A stretch of DNA of 64,000 nt from Lithodes maja (Eukaryota > Arthropoda > Malacostraca > Decapoda > Lithodidae), in contig JBAKBP010006598.1 in assembly GCA_037953745.1 (NCBI GenBank), positions 2,501 through 66,500 on the forward strand, given 5' to 3'. The stretch's first letter is position 1, and each line of letters begins with the position of its first letter. The translations under genes were made by a program, and so were the position numbers. Below the pieces are notes generated by a model. It searched no databases. It had not been told where the DNA came from and saw nothing but the letters and a program-made list of their open reading frames with translations. Positions 11,201-18,955 of the stretch are shown in pieces.

Positions 11201-11460
11201 GATAAAATTGGATAAGCATATGGATGAGAAGGGTTGGGTGTGAAGGGGGATCAGCAGGGTTGGGCCAATCAGCGCTCTGCAGACCCCCGTAATCCTGCGT
11301 TAATCTCTAACCGTTTTGGTAAGATGATCTTCAGGGTATTAGAGTGTTGAGCCTATAATTGGGCTTTGAAATTGGGGTTGTGTGGGACAGGGATCTGCCT
11401 TGCTTGGGCCAATCGGCTTTCTGCAGACTCCCATTTTCTTATGTTCTTATGTTCTTATGT
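8290..11460 (+). mobile_element. CR1-type LINE
   Basis: This non-LTR retrotransposon has one endonuclease/reverse transcriptase ORF and a 3' end made of three TTCTTATG octamers (11436-11459), the octamer-repeat tail typical of CR1 LINEs. The 3' untranslated part holds two diverged copies of a block around GGGCCAATC.GC.TTCTGCAGAC (11255-11285 and 11405-11430). No ORF1 is present and the left edge falls beside the TTAA at 8286-8289, so the copy is probably 5'-truncated. Confidence 0.85.
8448..11243 (+). CDS. CR1 LINE endonuclease-reverse transcriptase (ORF2)
   Basis: The 931-residue ORF has no internal stop. The N-terminal endonuclease domain shows ALTETWIN (catalytic Glu), MGDFNFPNIDW and SDHNSVYF (Asp-His). 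The RT follows with HKSPGPDEVY, SQHGFTQGRSC, LDFSKAFDRVPH (motif A), SGVPQGSVLGPLLF (motif B) and KFADDTKMG (motif C, FADD at 663-666). The C-terminus carries LYLSLVRPHMDYAVQFW and the WFGNRVVDGWNGLP block typical of CR1. The frame is open upstream to about 8332 through NCRSLCNKMNEL, so the native start was probably further 5' and was lost. Without ORF1 the element may be unable to move alone. Confidence 0.9.
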   Translation: MNELRALVSKENIDIIALTETWINTETRHFLAEFDIPGYSLFKYDRTSKRGGGIAVFVRSTLKSCIKSGIRLNNDNESVWVEVNEGSETIVIGVMYRPPNTSRNDGTSLWEEIKMASRFSNVCIMGDFNFPNIDWQHQIGDSDSEEFIEVVQDSFLFQFIDTPTRGNNILDLVFSNNEHMVNNVEIGDHLGNSDHNSVYFNIQWKGNTRENTTLIPDFRKANYGGLRRALLADPMVKKLSRSRCPNECTPSQAPVILSQEETSTLVDTYDNFIKSVFNAQNKYIPKRKFRSTQNQPKWMNNRLLDLLGQKRGIYRKIRKGEIHLLAYYQNLSRQVKKDIRKEKRNYEIKVANDSKNNPKAFYQLYKSKVRDVIGPLKTSIGEMTENDLEMCSTLNSQFLSVFTNENLAQFPEVRKVYSDSIENRLSTVTISRNDVLKEIDRLKPHKSPGPDEVYARVLKECRDELSYPLTFLFNKSLETGIVPEAWKLANVVPIFKKGDKSIASNYRPISLTSIIGKLLESIIASKIRNHLDTFNLINSSQHGFTQGRSCLTNLLSFFSEVYEAVDNDKSYDIIYLDFSKAFDRVPHERLMRKVEAHGIGGALLGWIRSWLIGRKQRVSINGTKSEWGAVKSGVPQGSVLGPLLFVIYINDLDLGITSRISKFADDTKMGRTIDSDRDIECLQRDLDTLHEWSVNWQMKFNIDKCKVLKIGKMHTNVKYKLANVELENSNCEKDLGVFVSNDLKPRQQCISVRNKANRILGFISRSVSNRTADVILKLYLSLVRPHMDYAVQFWCPYYRMDIDSLERVQRRMTKMIHNIRNLPYKERLKKLGLHSLERRRVRGDMIEVFKWVSGINKGNMTNVLKLSDSERTRTNGFKLDKFRFRKDIGKYWFGNRVVDGWNGLPGAIVGLKTIGSFKIKLDKHMDEKGWV

Positions 11461-12115
11461 TGAAGGGGGAGTTCTGCCAGGGTGTCAAACGACGCTGTTT
11501 TTGAGTGATAACGCAAATGAACTTTTTGTATAATGATAACAGAGACTCCCCCAACTTTTTTTTTTGTTTTTTTTTTTAGAAACAAAAAAGGTAAATTGAC
11601 ACAATTTTGGTCTCCATATGTTCCATCTTGATTACTTTTAGAGGTAAACCTGACTTTTTGGACCGACAGCGATTTCAGTAAGTTTTATTTTGTTTTTTGT
11701 AATTTTTCCTTCAGATATAGTGTTGTTTTATACTGAAGAGGAGCGGAAATGAGTATTTACCCATTACCGGTATCCAACAATCTAAAAACACGCCCCCCAC
11801 TAGTGGGGAGGGCTATGAAGTTCAGGGAAAATGAGGGGTTAAAAGGGTAAAAATACAATAATAGAGCGCTTTGTATCAAAACTTGGCTCGGGTTTTCCCA
11901 AATTGCAAACCCATACAACCCAATTTTGTGAATACCCGAGCAAACTTTTGACGAAAGCTGGCTCGGATTTCACGGGGTGGAGTGGGTAGCCTAATATTTC
12001 AGGTTATAAGAATAGTCAACTTTGGGAAGACATTAGCCTAACCCAACAACCTTACCTAACCTATCCTAGTATTATGGGTGGGGGCTGCCGCCCCCACACC
12101 CCCGCTGGTTGGGTT

Positions 12116-12144
<29 letters not shown>
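11461..12144. other. no gene seen; dispersed repeats
   Basis: It holds long T runs (11550-11578, 12119-12146). It also has a block at 12022-12115 (CTAGTATTATGGG, GGGGGCTGCCGCCCCCAC) repeated at 14874-14959. The motif CTTGGCTCGGGTTTT near 11882 recurs around 25260 and 25870. No ORF of note. Confidence 0.5.
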
Positions 12145-12148
<4 letters not shown>

Positions 12149-12150
<2 letters not shown>

Positions 12151-12627
12151 CTCCGGCCCCGGCTATATATTATATATATATTCCTCGAAATCCGGGTGTT
12201 TTGGCCGAAAAACGTCTAGGCTAGGCTACCGTATATTCGTTAATCAGACTGCTTCCCGCATTCCCGCGCATCCCCAAGCGTAGCTGTGTTATTTACCTGT
12301 AAAATGGCCTTAAGTAGAGCTCTCTAAGTCAACTGGGTGAGCTGTGATGATGATTTCATTGGAGATAACTTTATGGCCAAACCAGCCACTTTACACCACT
12401 TTTCGATACTGAACAACAACATACAGGCACACACGAACAAGCGACGCTCTCCTTCTTGTGGCCGGAGATGCGGAGCGTCGGTCCAGCCGGCTGTTGTTTA
12501 CATGCGTCGGACCGACGCCTCGCACACGAAGCTCACAGGCTTTCAAGCAATGGTACAATGTAGTACCACCCGGGTTCCTGGGGCCAAAAAAAAATGGTAC
12601 ACGTGTGTACCAACCGGGTTTGAAGGG
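12149..12627 (+). mobile_element. piggyBac-like MITE 1 (GGTAC-ended)
   Basis: A 479-bp element with TTAA outside both ends (12145-12148, 12628-12631). The left end starts CCCTCCGGCCCCGG and the complement of the right end is CCCTTCAAACCCGG. The right subterminal region carries two GGTAC...GTACC palindromes, also found at the left end of the piggyBac at 55137. The interior has GCGTCGGTCC and its complement GGACCGACGC around a 24-base loop. A 100-codon frame crosses it, but the same frame is not kept in sister copies of other polarity and I do not call it a gene. Confidence 0.85.
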
Positions 12628-12706
12628 TTAATGTTCTAGGCTATTAGCCTAACCTAACAACCTTATGTCATCATAATCTGTTGTACTTCATAGGGGGTCC
12701 AATTAA

Positions 12707-13186
12707 CCCTTTGTTCCCGGAAGGGCTCTTGAACGCCCATAAAAAAGCATATAACAGGTACCCGGAAGGCCTCTTAAACACCCATGACGTCACAGCCTGT
12801 GAGCTTGCTGTGCGAGGCGTCGGTCCGACGCATGTAAACAACAGCCGGCTGGACCGACGCTCCGCATCTCCGGCCACAAGAAGGAGAGCGTCGCTTGTTC
12901 GTGTGTGCCTGTATGTTGTTGTTAAGTATCGAAAAGTGGTGTAAAGTGGCTGTTTTGGCCATAAAGTTATCTCCAATGAAATCATCATCACAGCTCAACC
13001 AGTTGACTTAGAGAGCTCTACTTAATGCCATTCTACAGGTAAATAACACAGCTACGCTTGGGGATGCACAGGAATGCGGGAAGCAGTCTGATTAACGAAT
13101 ATACGGTAGCCTAGCCTAGACGTTTTTCGGCCAAAACACCCGGGTTTCGAGGAATATATATATAATACATAACCGGGGCTGGAGGG
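12707..13186 (-). mobile_element. piggyBac-like MITE 2 (ACGCCCAT-ended)
   Basis: Inverted relative of MITE 1 with TTAA at 12703-12706 and 13187-13190. The left end carries two direct subterminal blocks, CCCGGAAGG.CTCTT.AAC.CCCAT, 45 bp apart (12716 and 12761). The same arrangement begins the autonomous piggyBac at 38664. The central GCGTCGG inverted repeat and the AT-rich other end are shared with MITE 1. Confidence 0.85.
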
Positions 13187-13190
13187 TTAA

Positions 13191-13669
13191 CCCACCGGCC
13201 CCGGCTATATATTATATATATATTCCTCGAAATCCGGGTGTTTTGGCCGAAAAACGTCTAGGCTAGGCTACCGTATATTCGTTAATCAGACTGCTTCCCG
13301 CATTCCCGCGCATCCCCAAGCGTAGCTGTGTTATTTACCTGTAAAATGGCCTTAAGTAGAGCTCTCTAAGTCAACTGGGTGAGCTGTGATGATGATTTCA
13401 TTGGAGATAACTTTATGGCCAAACCAGCCACTTTACACCACTTTTCGATACTGAACAACAACATACAGGCACACACGAACAAGCGACGCTCTCCTTCTTG
13501 TGGCCGGAGATGCGGAGCGTCGGTCCAGCCGGCTGTTGTTTACATGCGTCGGACCGACGCCTCGCACACGAAGCTCACAGGCTTTCAAGCAATGGTACAA
13601 TGTAGTACCACCCGGGTTCCTGGGGCCAAAAAAAAATGGTACACGTGTGTACCAACCGGGTTTGAAGGG
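13191..13669 (+). mobile_element. piggyBac-like MITE 3 (GGTAC-ended)
   Basis: Nearly identical to MITE 1 and of the same length. It shares the TTAA at 13187-13190 with the right end of MITE 2, so the two elements abut, and its right TTAA is 13670-13673. The left end reads CCCACCGG instead of CCCTCCGG. The near identity implies recent spread or local duplication. Confidence 0.85.
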
Positions 13670-13785
13670 TTAAGGAGAAAGTGAATTAACAGACGAAATT
13701 TGGCCGCAAACTACAATAACATAGCGGGCCGCCGTTTATGGGAGACTTTTTACACATAATTTTCAATGTTAATTTTCTCCCTTAA

Positions 13786-14267
13786 CCCTCCAGCCCCGGC
13801 TATGTATTATATATATATTCCTCGAAATCCGGGTGTTTTGGCCGAAAAACGTCTAGGCTAGGCTACCGTATATTCGTTAATCAGACTGCTTCCCGCATCC
13901 CCAAGCGTAGCTGTGTTATTTACCTGTAAAATGGCATTAAGTAGAGCTCTCTAAGTCAACTGGGTGAGCTGTTTTGATGATTTCATTGGAGATAACTTTA
14001 TGGCCAAACCAGCCACTTTACACCACTTTTCGATACTGAACAACAACATACAGGCACACACGAACAAGCGACGCTCTCCTTCTTGTGGCCGGAGATGCGG
14101 AGCGTCGGTCCAGCCGGCTGTTGTTTACATGCGTCGGACCGACGCCTCGCACAGCAAGCTCACAGGCTGTGACGTCATGGGTGTTTAAGTGGGTGTACAA
14201 GAGGTCATCCGGGTTGCCTGGGCCAAGGTTTTTATGGGTGTACAAGAGGGCATCCGGGAAGGAAGGG
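13786..14267 (+). mobile_element. piggyBac-like MITE 4 (ACGCCCAT-type)
   Basis: TTAA at 13782-13785 and 14268-14271. The left end is CCCTCCAGCCCCGGCTATG and the right end CATCCGGGAAGGAAGGG. It has the same core as MITEs 1-3, including the GCGTCGG inverted repeat, but its right subterminal repeats are the GGGTGTACAAGAGG.CATCCGGG type. The internal 74-codon frame is a shadow of the repeat. Confidence 0.82.
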
Positions 14268-14396
14268 TTAATCGATTTTTCCAAATTATCAAACTTACGG
14301 GTACATAAACATGAAGTACAGTTTATAGGGATTCCAACATGCATTTCAAAATTGTCATGAAAATTGGTGGGTGGTTTGCTTAATATATACCGTACC

Positions 14397-14435
14397 GGGG
14401 GGGGGGGGGGGGGGGGGGTGCCCCCCCCCCCCCCC
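14397..14435. repeat. G22-TG-C15 homopolymer inverted repeat
   Basis: A run of 22 G, then TG, then 15 C. The runs are complementary and could fold on either strand. Its exact length may be unreliable because sequencing and assembly often fail in such runs. Confidence 0.9.
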
Positions 14436-15082
14436 TGATTTATTGTTATGATGTCATCCTCATATGAATGATATGATATATGTAGATCTGTAAGGGGCCA
14501 AAACAGGTTGCCAGTATTTCGTAGGAGGGATTCATTGTGCGCAATACAGTACTTTGTTTACGGTCGGGACATAATTTTTGTGTCATTTTTCGGAGTAATC
14601 AGGTTTTTTCAAGTGTCGAATAACGAAATTCCTCCATGCGGACTATAATGAGAAAAATATGGCGAGTCTATTGGTCCCTATTTTCCCCAATAAATTGTTT
14701 CGGAAAAATGTTATTTTAATACCACGAATTTTCCGAGTGTTTTTTATAAACAAAATTGGTCATTTGCATCAATATATAGTGTTTGTAATTAATTAGAAAT
14801 CTCGGGAAAACCTATTTTCCCCATTAGGCCTATCGATCGATGTTGAGACACGCCCCCCGATAGTGATTTGAAAAGACATTAGCCTAACCTAACAACCTTT
14901 CCTAACCTAACCTAGTATTATGGGAGGGGGCTGCCGCCCCCACACCCCCGCTGGTTGAGTACTAGGATAATCCCTTAATAAAAAAATGGCTGTCGATTAC
15001 CGGTATACGAAGGTGAAAGAAAAGTCGATGAAGTCTATGGTGTTTACTCTGCAATCTTCAGCTTGATTGTACATTGATAACG

Positions 15083-15307
15083 GGAAAGTACCATATTGAC
15101 AACCTTGTTACGAAAATTAAATTTTAGTACCATACTTTTATATTAGGTTTTTCCGAGGGTTTAACACATTTTCATATGATCTTTAGAGCTATCGATGACT
15201 GAAAGTACTGTATTGACGACCTTGTTACGAAAAAGACATTTTAGTACCATACTTTTTTATTAGGTTTTGCCGAGGGTTAAAACAAATTTTCTTATGATCT
15301 TTAGAGC
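15083..15307. repeat. 118-bp tandem duplication
   Basis: Two copies starting at GAAAGTAC (15083 and 15201), each with CCTTGTTACGAAAA, TTTTAGTACCATACTTTT, TTAGGTTTT.CCGAGGGTT and ATGATCTTTAGAGC. The copies differ at scattered bases. Function unknown. Confidence 0.85.
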
Positions 15308-15330
15308 ATATAGATTCAATATTTATCTTC

Positions 15331-15690
15331 AAATTGGGAGGTTTGACGTACCTCCCAACCTACCAAATAGGAAAACCTACTATTTGGTAGTAGTCTTGGA
15401 AAATCCAACGTCAAGGCTATTAACCTAATTGCAATGACGACTTGTCTATTTTGACTGCTATGTCGTCATTCCAACCGCGGTTAAAAAGAAAACGTCTAGA
15501 GTCTACTCCTTATCTTGCTCTAGGAGACGTTGTACATTAACCAAAACTACCACCGAAGGTGAAAAAAGCATAGAAGAGAAGAAAAAGGGGTTTACCTTAG
15601 TTACCGCTCAAGGCCCATACCGTGTTCCGTCATGCGCCGATCCCTGTCGAACGTGCGCATAAGCGACCCTCTCTTGTTATCACATCTCAC
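15331..15690 (-). repeat. DIRS copy 1, 3' inverted terminal repeat and tip
   Basis: 15394-15690 is the inverted counterpart of 23463-23760, sharing TAGTAGTCTTGG, AATCCAACGTCAAGGCTATT, the GACGTTGTACATTAACC block and GCGACCCTCTCTTGTTATC. Outside it, 15331-15393 is a tip present only at the 3' end, itself rich in small palindromes (GGGAGGTTTGACGTACCTCCC-like and AAATAGG...CCTA.TATTT). Confidence 0.9.
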
Positions 15691-15744
15691 GCCAGCAGAA
15701 GAACGCGGATGGGCAGGGGTCCGGAGTGAGGGAGGGTATTATGT

Positions 15745-15865
15745 ACGTTGGATTTTCCAAGACTACTACCAAATAGTAGGTTTTCCTATTTGGTAGGTTG
15801 GGAGGTACGTCAAACCTCCCAATTTGTTAGTAGTCTTGGCAAATCCAACGTCAAGGCTGCATAAC
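15745..15865 (-). repeat. DIRS copy 1, internal complementary region
   Basis: The plus strand reads from CGTTGGATTTTCCAAGAC through CCTCCCAATTTGTTAGTAG to CCAACGTCAAGGCTGC. The first part is the complement of the 3' tip (15331-15415) and the second the complement of the extreme 5' end (23720-23760). They join with one shared AAAT. In DIRS elements this region bridges the two ends so that a circular DNA intermediate can form. Its presence and exact join support an intact replication structure. Confidence 0.9.
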
Positions 15866-16295
15866 AAATAGGAGGAGGACATCCAAGCCCAACATACCAA
15901 AAAACCAATGCATAAGACAAAAGTATGAATGACAAAGAAACACAAGGTAAACAAGAGAGTTTAATAAAGCGTGAAAAACTGAGGAGTAGCTAAAAAGAGC
16001 AGTTTTAACACGTGCCCGTCATTCATATTAATGCAAAATCATAGACTTGTCTTAAACCAAAAAGCACTGTACATAAAATCCCTTTTCTTCCAATTGAACA
16101 AAAAACAAGGAACACAAACTGAAAACACCATTTTCAAGGAGGCAAAAACACTTATGTACTGTATACATATAACATAATCCCAAACTTGTAATCCAGTGTT
16201 GCAAACCCGTACTCCCCCCCCCCCCCCTTTTTCAAAGAAAACAAAGTAAAAGAAAGAGTGACAAGGGGGGAAGACCAGGCAACCTCGCAAGAGCT
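15866..16295 (-). other. DIRS copy 1, 3' untranslated region
   Basis: AT-rich stretch between the recombinase stop and the internal complementary region, ending near a C run at 16208-16226. It aligns with 46480-46920 in copy 2 with scattered differences and without the adenine bias seen in the coding region. An 83-codon minus frame (16039-16290) has no recognisable domain. Confidence 0.6.
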
Positions 16296-18389
16296 CTAGG
16301 AAACACGACGCCCGAGAGCTATCACAGGCCGAGGGGGTCTAACAATGGACATGGAGAGGTAGGAGGAGATGAAGGTATTGATAGACGACCACAAACCTGC
16401 CGAGGCGACGTCAGGCAACGAACGAGTCTGCAGGAACCGTAAGGAGGCAGCAAAGGACCGCACATCGTGAGCAGAACCCCGACAAGCAGGGTTACTGGCA
16501 CGAATAACCCGACAAATGTGGCGTCCTATCTGTACCTTCGAAAGCCTCCCACCAGTCCGAGGAGACACCCACACAGCAGTCCCCGAAGTCGGAGCCACAG
16601 ACTCAACATAAGAGCGCAAGGCCTGCACCGGGCACAACACATGGTGAGTATGCCCACGTTTTAAAGCCTGGATGGTGAAAGGCGTGAAAACGTGGGTCTC
16701 TCTCTCATTCTTGGCAACAAAATGAGGGAAGGGGGCCAACGTGACGACATTCAATGACGGGGAGAATCGCATGCATTCCTGGGACCGTGACATGGCAGCT
16801 AGTTCAGACACCCTATCCCCAGTGGCCAGAGCGACAAGAAAGAGTGTACGCTCCAGCAACTGAACCGGTGTAGTGTCCCGTGTATATGTGTGTGAAGCCA
16901 GAAGGTCCAGAGCACGCCCCAGATCCCACTGAGGAGGGATCTGGCGCGGAGGGGGTCGCTCCCGGAAGGCAGCCTTCACGAAGGAATCCAGCTCCTTCGG
17001 AGGAACGACCAGCCCAGTGACGGACTCAAAGACCTCCCGGATGGCAGACAAGTGGTTACGTATAGTGTTGACCTGAAAGCGACGTGTACGGAAGAGGTGA
17101 AACAAGTAGTGTAGGACGAGGGAAGGAGAGCTAACAGTCTGGCGAGTGTCCTGTATCCACCTAGTAAAAGACTTCCAGTGGGACTCGTAAGTCCCCCAAG
17201 TCGAAGTCGTCCATGAACGCTTCAGGAAGTCAGTCAGGTCCCGTCCGTGGACCGGGAGCCACCGTGCCTCACGAACATCCACGATGCGAAGGCCAACGAG
17301 GTCCGTAGGTCGCCAACCTGGCTCAAGTGGAAGTGTGAGAGAGGGAGAGGGACCGGACTCGGGCACCACCGCTTCAACTGGGAGTACCAAGCCTGGGCCG
17401 GCCACAGAGGCGCTATGAGCCAGACTCTGCCGCGGTACAGCCGCAGCCGCGCGAGGACTTTGCACATCAACAGTGCGTCTGGTGGCGGAAATATGTATAT
17501 CGACTGCCACCTGCTCCAGTCTTCCATGAAAGCGTCCGGACCCCCCTCCGGAGTACGAGTCCGGAGGGATAGGTACCGAGGCAACTTGCGCGTCTCCTTC
17601 GATGCGAACAAGTCGACCTCCGGAACACCCCAGGAAGCCGCGAGGTCGTCGAATACAGTCTGTTTCATCGCCCATTCTACAAGAACGCCCTGTCCTCGCG
17701 ACAGGGCGTCCGCCCACAGGTTGGCAGACCCGGGCAGGTAGGAGGCGTGCAGGGAGATGTGTCGGTTCGCGAGGAAGAACAACTTCTCGGAGATCCCCAA
17801 CAGAGTCAAAGACCTGGAGGACCCCTGCTTTTGGATACAGTGGACAGCTGTCTGATTGTCCATCCTGAAGGCCACCGACAGGCCCCGAAGGGCCAGCGCG
17901 TGGTCCCGCAGGAAGAACAAGGGAACCAAGAGTTCGAGGGCATTGATGTGTAGGTGTGTGTGTCCCACCCATCTGCCGTGTTGTTGATGTCCCAGGTTGG
18001 ATTGGTAACCCCACCCCACCTCGCTCGACGCATCTGTATCCACCCAGATCGTCGGCGGGGGGGCGGTCCAGGGCACAGCCGCAGAGAGCGTGCCCCGAGC
18101 AACCCAGTGTCCTAAGTGTCTGTGAATGGAACGCGGGATCGGCATGAGCCGATCCATAGGGACCAACGGAAACACCCTGTTGCCCATGAGGATTAGGCGG
18201 CGCAGCCTGAGCCTCCCTAAGGGAATGGTCAGAGCAGCCCAATTCAGGGAACCCACTAACGAGTCCCAGATCCTCCTCGTGAGGGAGACCGAGTGCAACA
18301 CGGCGAAGACCTTCCTGCGAAGTTTCACCGCGTTTGGCTGACTCTGGGTAACCGTAGCGTTTGTCAGATCCCATTCGAGACCTACCCAC
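16296..18389 (-). CDS. DIRS tyrosine recombinase
   Basis: The recombinase would integrate the circular DNA intermediate. The frame is open for 697 codons, but recognisable sequence starts near residue 380 (GRDLTDFLKRSW, about 17250), just where the RT frame ends; the upstream part overlaps RT in another frame and may be untranslated. The family's catalytic set is visible: Arg526 in TGDRVSEL, His641 and Arg644 in SAHDVRSFAAS, and Tyr677 in FISSYLS. The core-binding region (WGTYESHWKSF, FRTRRFQVNTIRNHLSAI) precedes them. How translation starts is not shown; a frameshift from RT or an overlapping start are both possible. Confidence 0.85.
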   Translation of the reverse strand: MGRSRMGSDKRYGYPESAKRGETSQEGLRRVALGLPHEEDLGLVSGFPELGCSDHSLREAQAAPPNPHGQQGVSVGPYGSAHADPAFHSQTLRTLGCSGHALCGCALDRPPADDLGGYRCVERGGVGLPIQPGTSTTRQMGGTHTPTHQCPRTLGSLVLPAGPRAGPSGPVGGLQDGQSDSCPLYPKAGVLQVFDSVGDLREVVLPREPTHLPARLLPARVCQPVGGRPVARTGRSCRMGDETDCIRRPRGFLGCSGGRLVRIEGDAQVASVPIPPDSYSGGGSGRFHGRLEQVAVDIHISATRRTVDVQSPRAAAAVPRQSLAHSASVAGPGLVLPVEAVVPESGPSPSLTLPLEPGWRPTDLVGLRIVDVREARWLPVHGRDLTDFLKRSWTTSTWGTYESHWKSFTRWIQDTRQTVSSPSLVLHYLFHLFRTRRFQVNTIRNHLSAIREVFESVTGLVVPPKELDSFVKAAFRERPPPRQIPPQWDLGRALDLLASHTYTRDTTPVQLLERTLFLVALATGDRVSELAAMSRSQECMRFSPSLNVVTLAPFPHFVAKNERETHVFTPFTIQALKRGHTHHVLCPVQALRSYVESVAPTSGTAVWVSPRTGGRLSKVQIGRHICRVIRASNPACRGSAHDVRSFAASLRFLQTRSLPDVASAGLWSSINTFISSYLSMSIVRPPRPVIALGRRVS

Positions 18390-18955
18390 GTCACGACACG
18401 CGACGGGGTCAGGCGGGACTTGGGAATGTTTATGTTGAACCCTAACTGTGTGATGTGTCGAACTACCGTGAGGGTGTCGCGAACGCAGTGTTCTAGGGTG
18501 TCTGAAACTATCAACCAGTCATCCAAGTAAAACAGGATCTGGAGGCCGCCCCTGAGGAGAGGATCCAGAGCCTGCTTCACCAGTTTCGAGAAGATCCGCG
18601 GCGCGATGTTGAGACCGAAGGGAAGCCTGTCGAACATGAACACGCGATCGGAAGTCCGAACGGCCAAGAATCGCTGGAAACGAGGATGTATAGGGACGTG
18701 CCAATACGCATCCTTGAGGTCCAGCGACACTACCCACGACAGAGGCCGCAGGGCCAGTCGTACCTGGTGCACCGTTAGCATCCGAAATCGCGTGTTCACG
18801 ATGTGCCCGTTGAGGGCCGACAGATCCACCACCGGTCGCATCGCGTCGCAGTCCTTCTTCGGTACCAGAAATACACGGGAGAGGAAAACCGGGTGACCGG
18901 CTTTCACCTCCTTGACGATTCCCTGCTCGTGCATGGACGTAATCACGGCGGCCAC
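17234..18955 (-). CDS. DIRS reverse transcriptase-RNase H
   Basis: This 573-codon intact frame copies the element RNA into DNA and removes the RNA. RT motifs: FLVPKKDCDAMRPVVDLSALN, SLDLKDAYWHVPI (motif A, Asp79), LPFGLNIAPRIFSK (motif B) and FYLDDWLIV (motif C, YLDD at 143-146). RNase H follows with WVDTDASSEVGWGY (Asp306 region), INALELL, MDNQTAV and ANLWADALSR. The remaining C-terminal part (EVDLFAS..TRKLPRY, YIFPPPDALL, LIAPLWPAQAWY) is commonly seen after RNase H in animal DIRS proteins; I do not assign it a function. The ATG may be internal, because gag-like frames overlap upstream. Confidence 0.9.
   Translation of the reverse strand: MAAVITSMHEQGIVKEVKAGHPVFLSRVFLVPKKDCDAMRPVVDLSALNGHIVNTRFRMLTVHQVRLALRPLSWVVSLDLKDAYWHVPIHPRFQRFLAVRTSDRVFMFDRLPFGLNIAPRIFSKLVKQALDPLLRGGLQILFYLDDWLIVSDTLEHCVRDTLTVVRHITQLGFNINIPKSRLTPSRVVTWVGLEWDLTNATVTQSQPNAVKLRRKVFAVLHSVSLTRRIWDSLVGSLNWAALTIPLGRLRLRRLILMGNRVFPLVPMDRLMPIPRSIHRHLGHWVARGTLSAAVPWTAPPPTIWVDTDASSEVGWGYQSNLGHQQHGRWVGHTHLHINALELLVPLFFLRDHALALRGLSVAFRMDNQTAVHCIQKQGSSRSLTLLGISEKLFFLANRHISLHASYLPGSANLWADALSRGQGVLVEWAMKQTVFDDLAASWGVPEVDLFASKETRKLPRYLSLRTRTPEGGPDAFMEDWSRWQSIYIFPPPDALLMCKVLARLRLYRGRVWLIAPLWPAQAWYSQLKRWCPSPVPLPLSHFHLSQVGDLRTSLAFASWMFVRHGGSRSTDGT

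Larger units (their letters stand above)
14272..15330. other. no gene seen; repeats
   Basis: It contains a G/C homopolymer pair (14397-14435), the block at 14874-14959 that repeats 12022-12115, and a tandem duplication (15083-15307). No ORF. Confidence 0.5.

Noticed and set aside
12337..12639. 100-codon frame repeated in several MITEs (also 13379-13684, 42217-42666, 54073-54438)
   Set aside because: It starts at a GTG in the repeat, is conserved only because the MITE DNA is conserved, and its end varies with the flanking DNA. No domain is recognisable.
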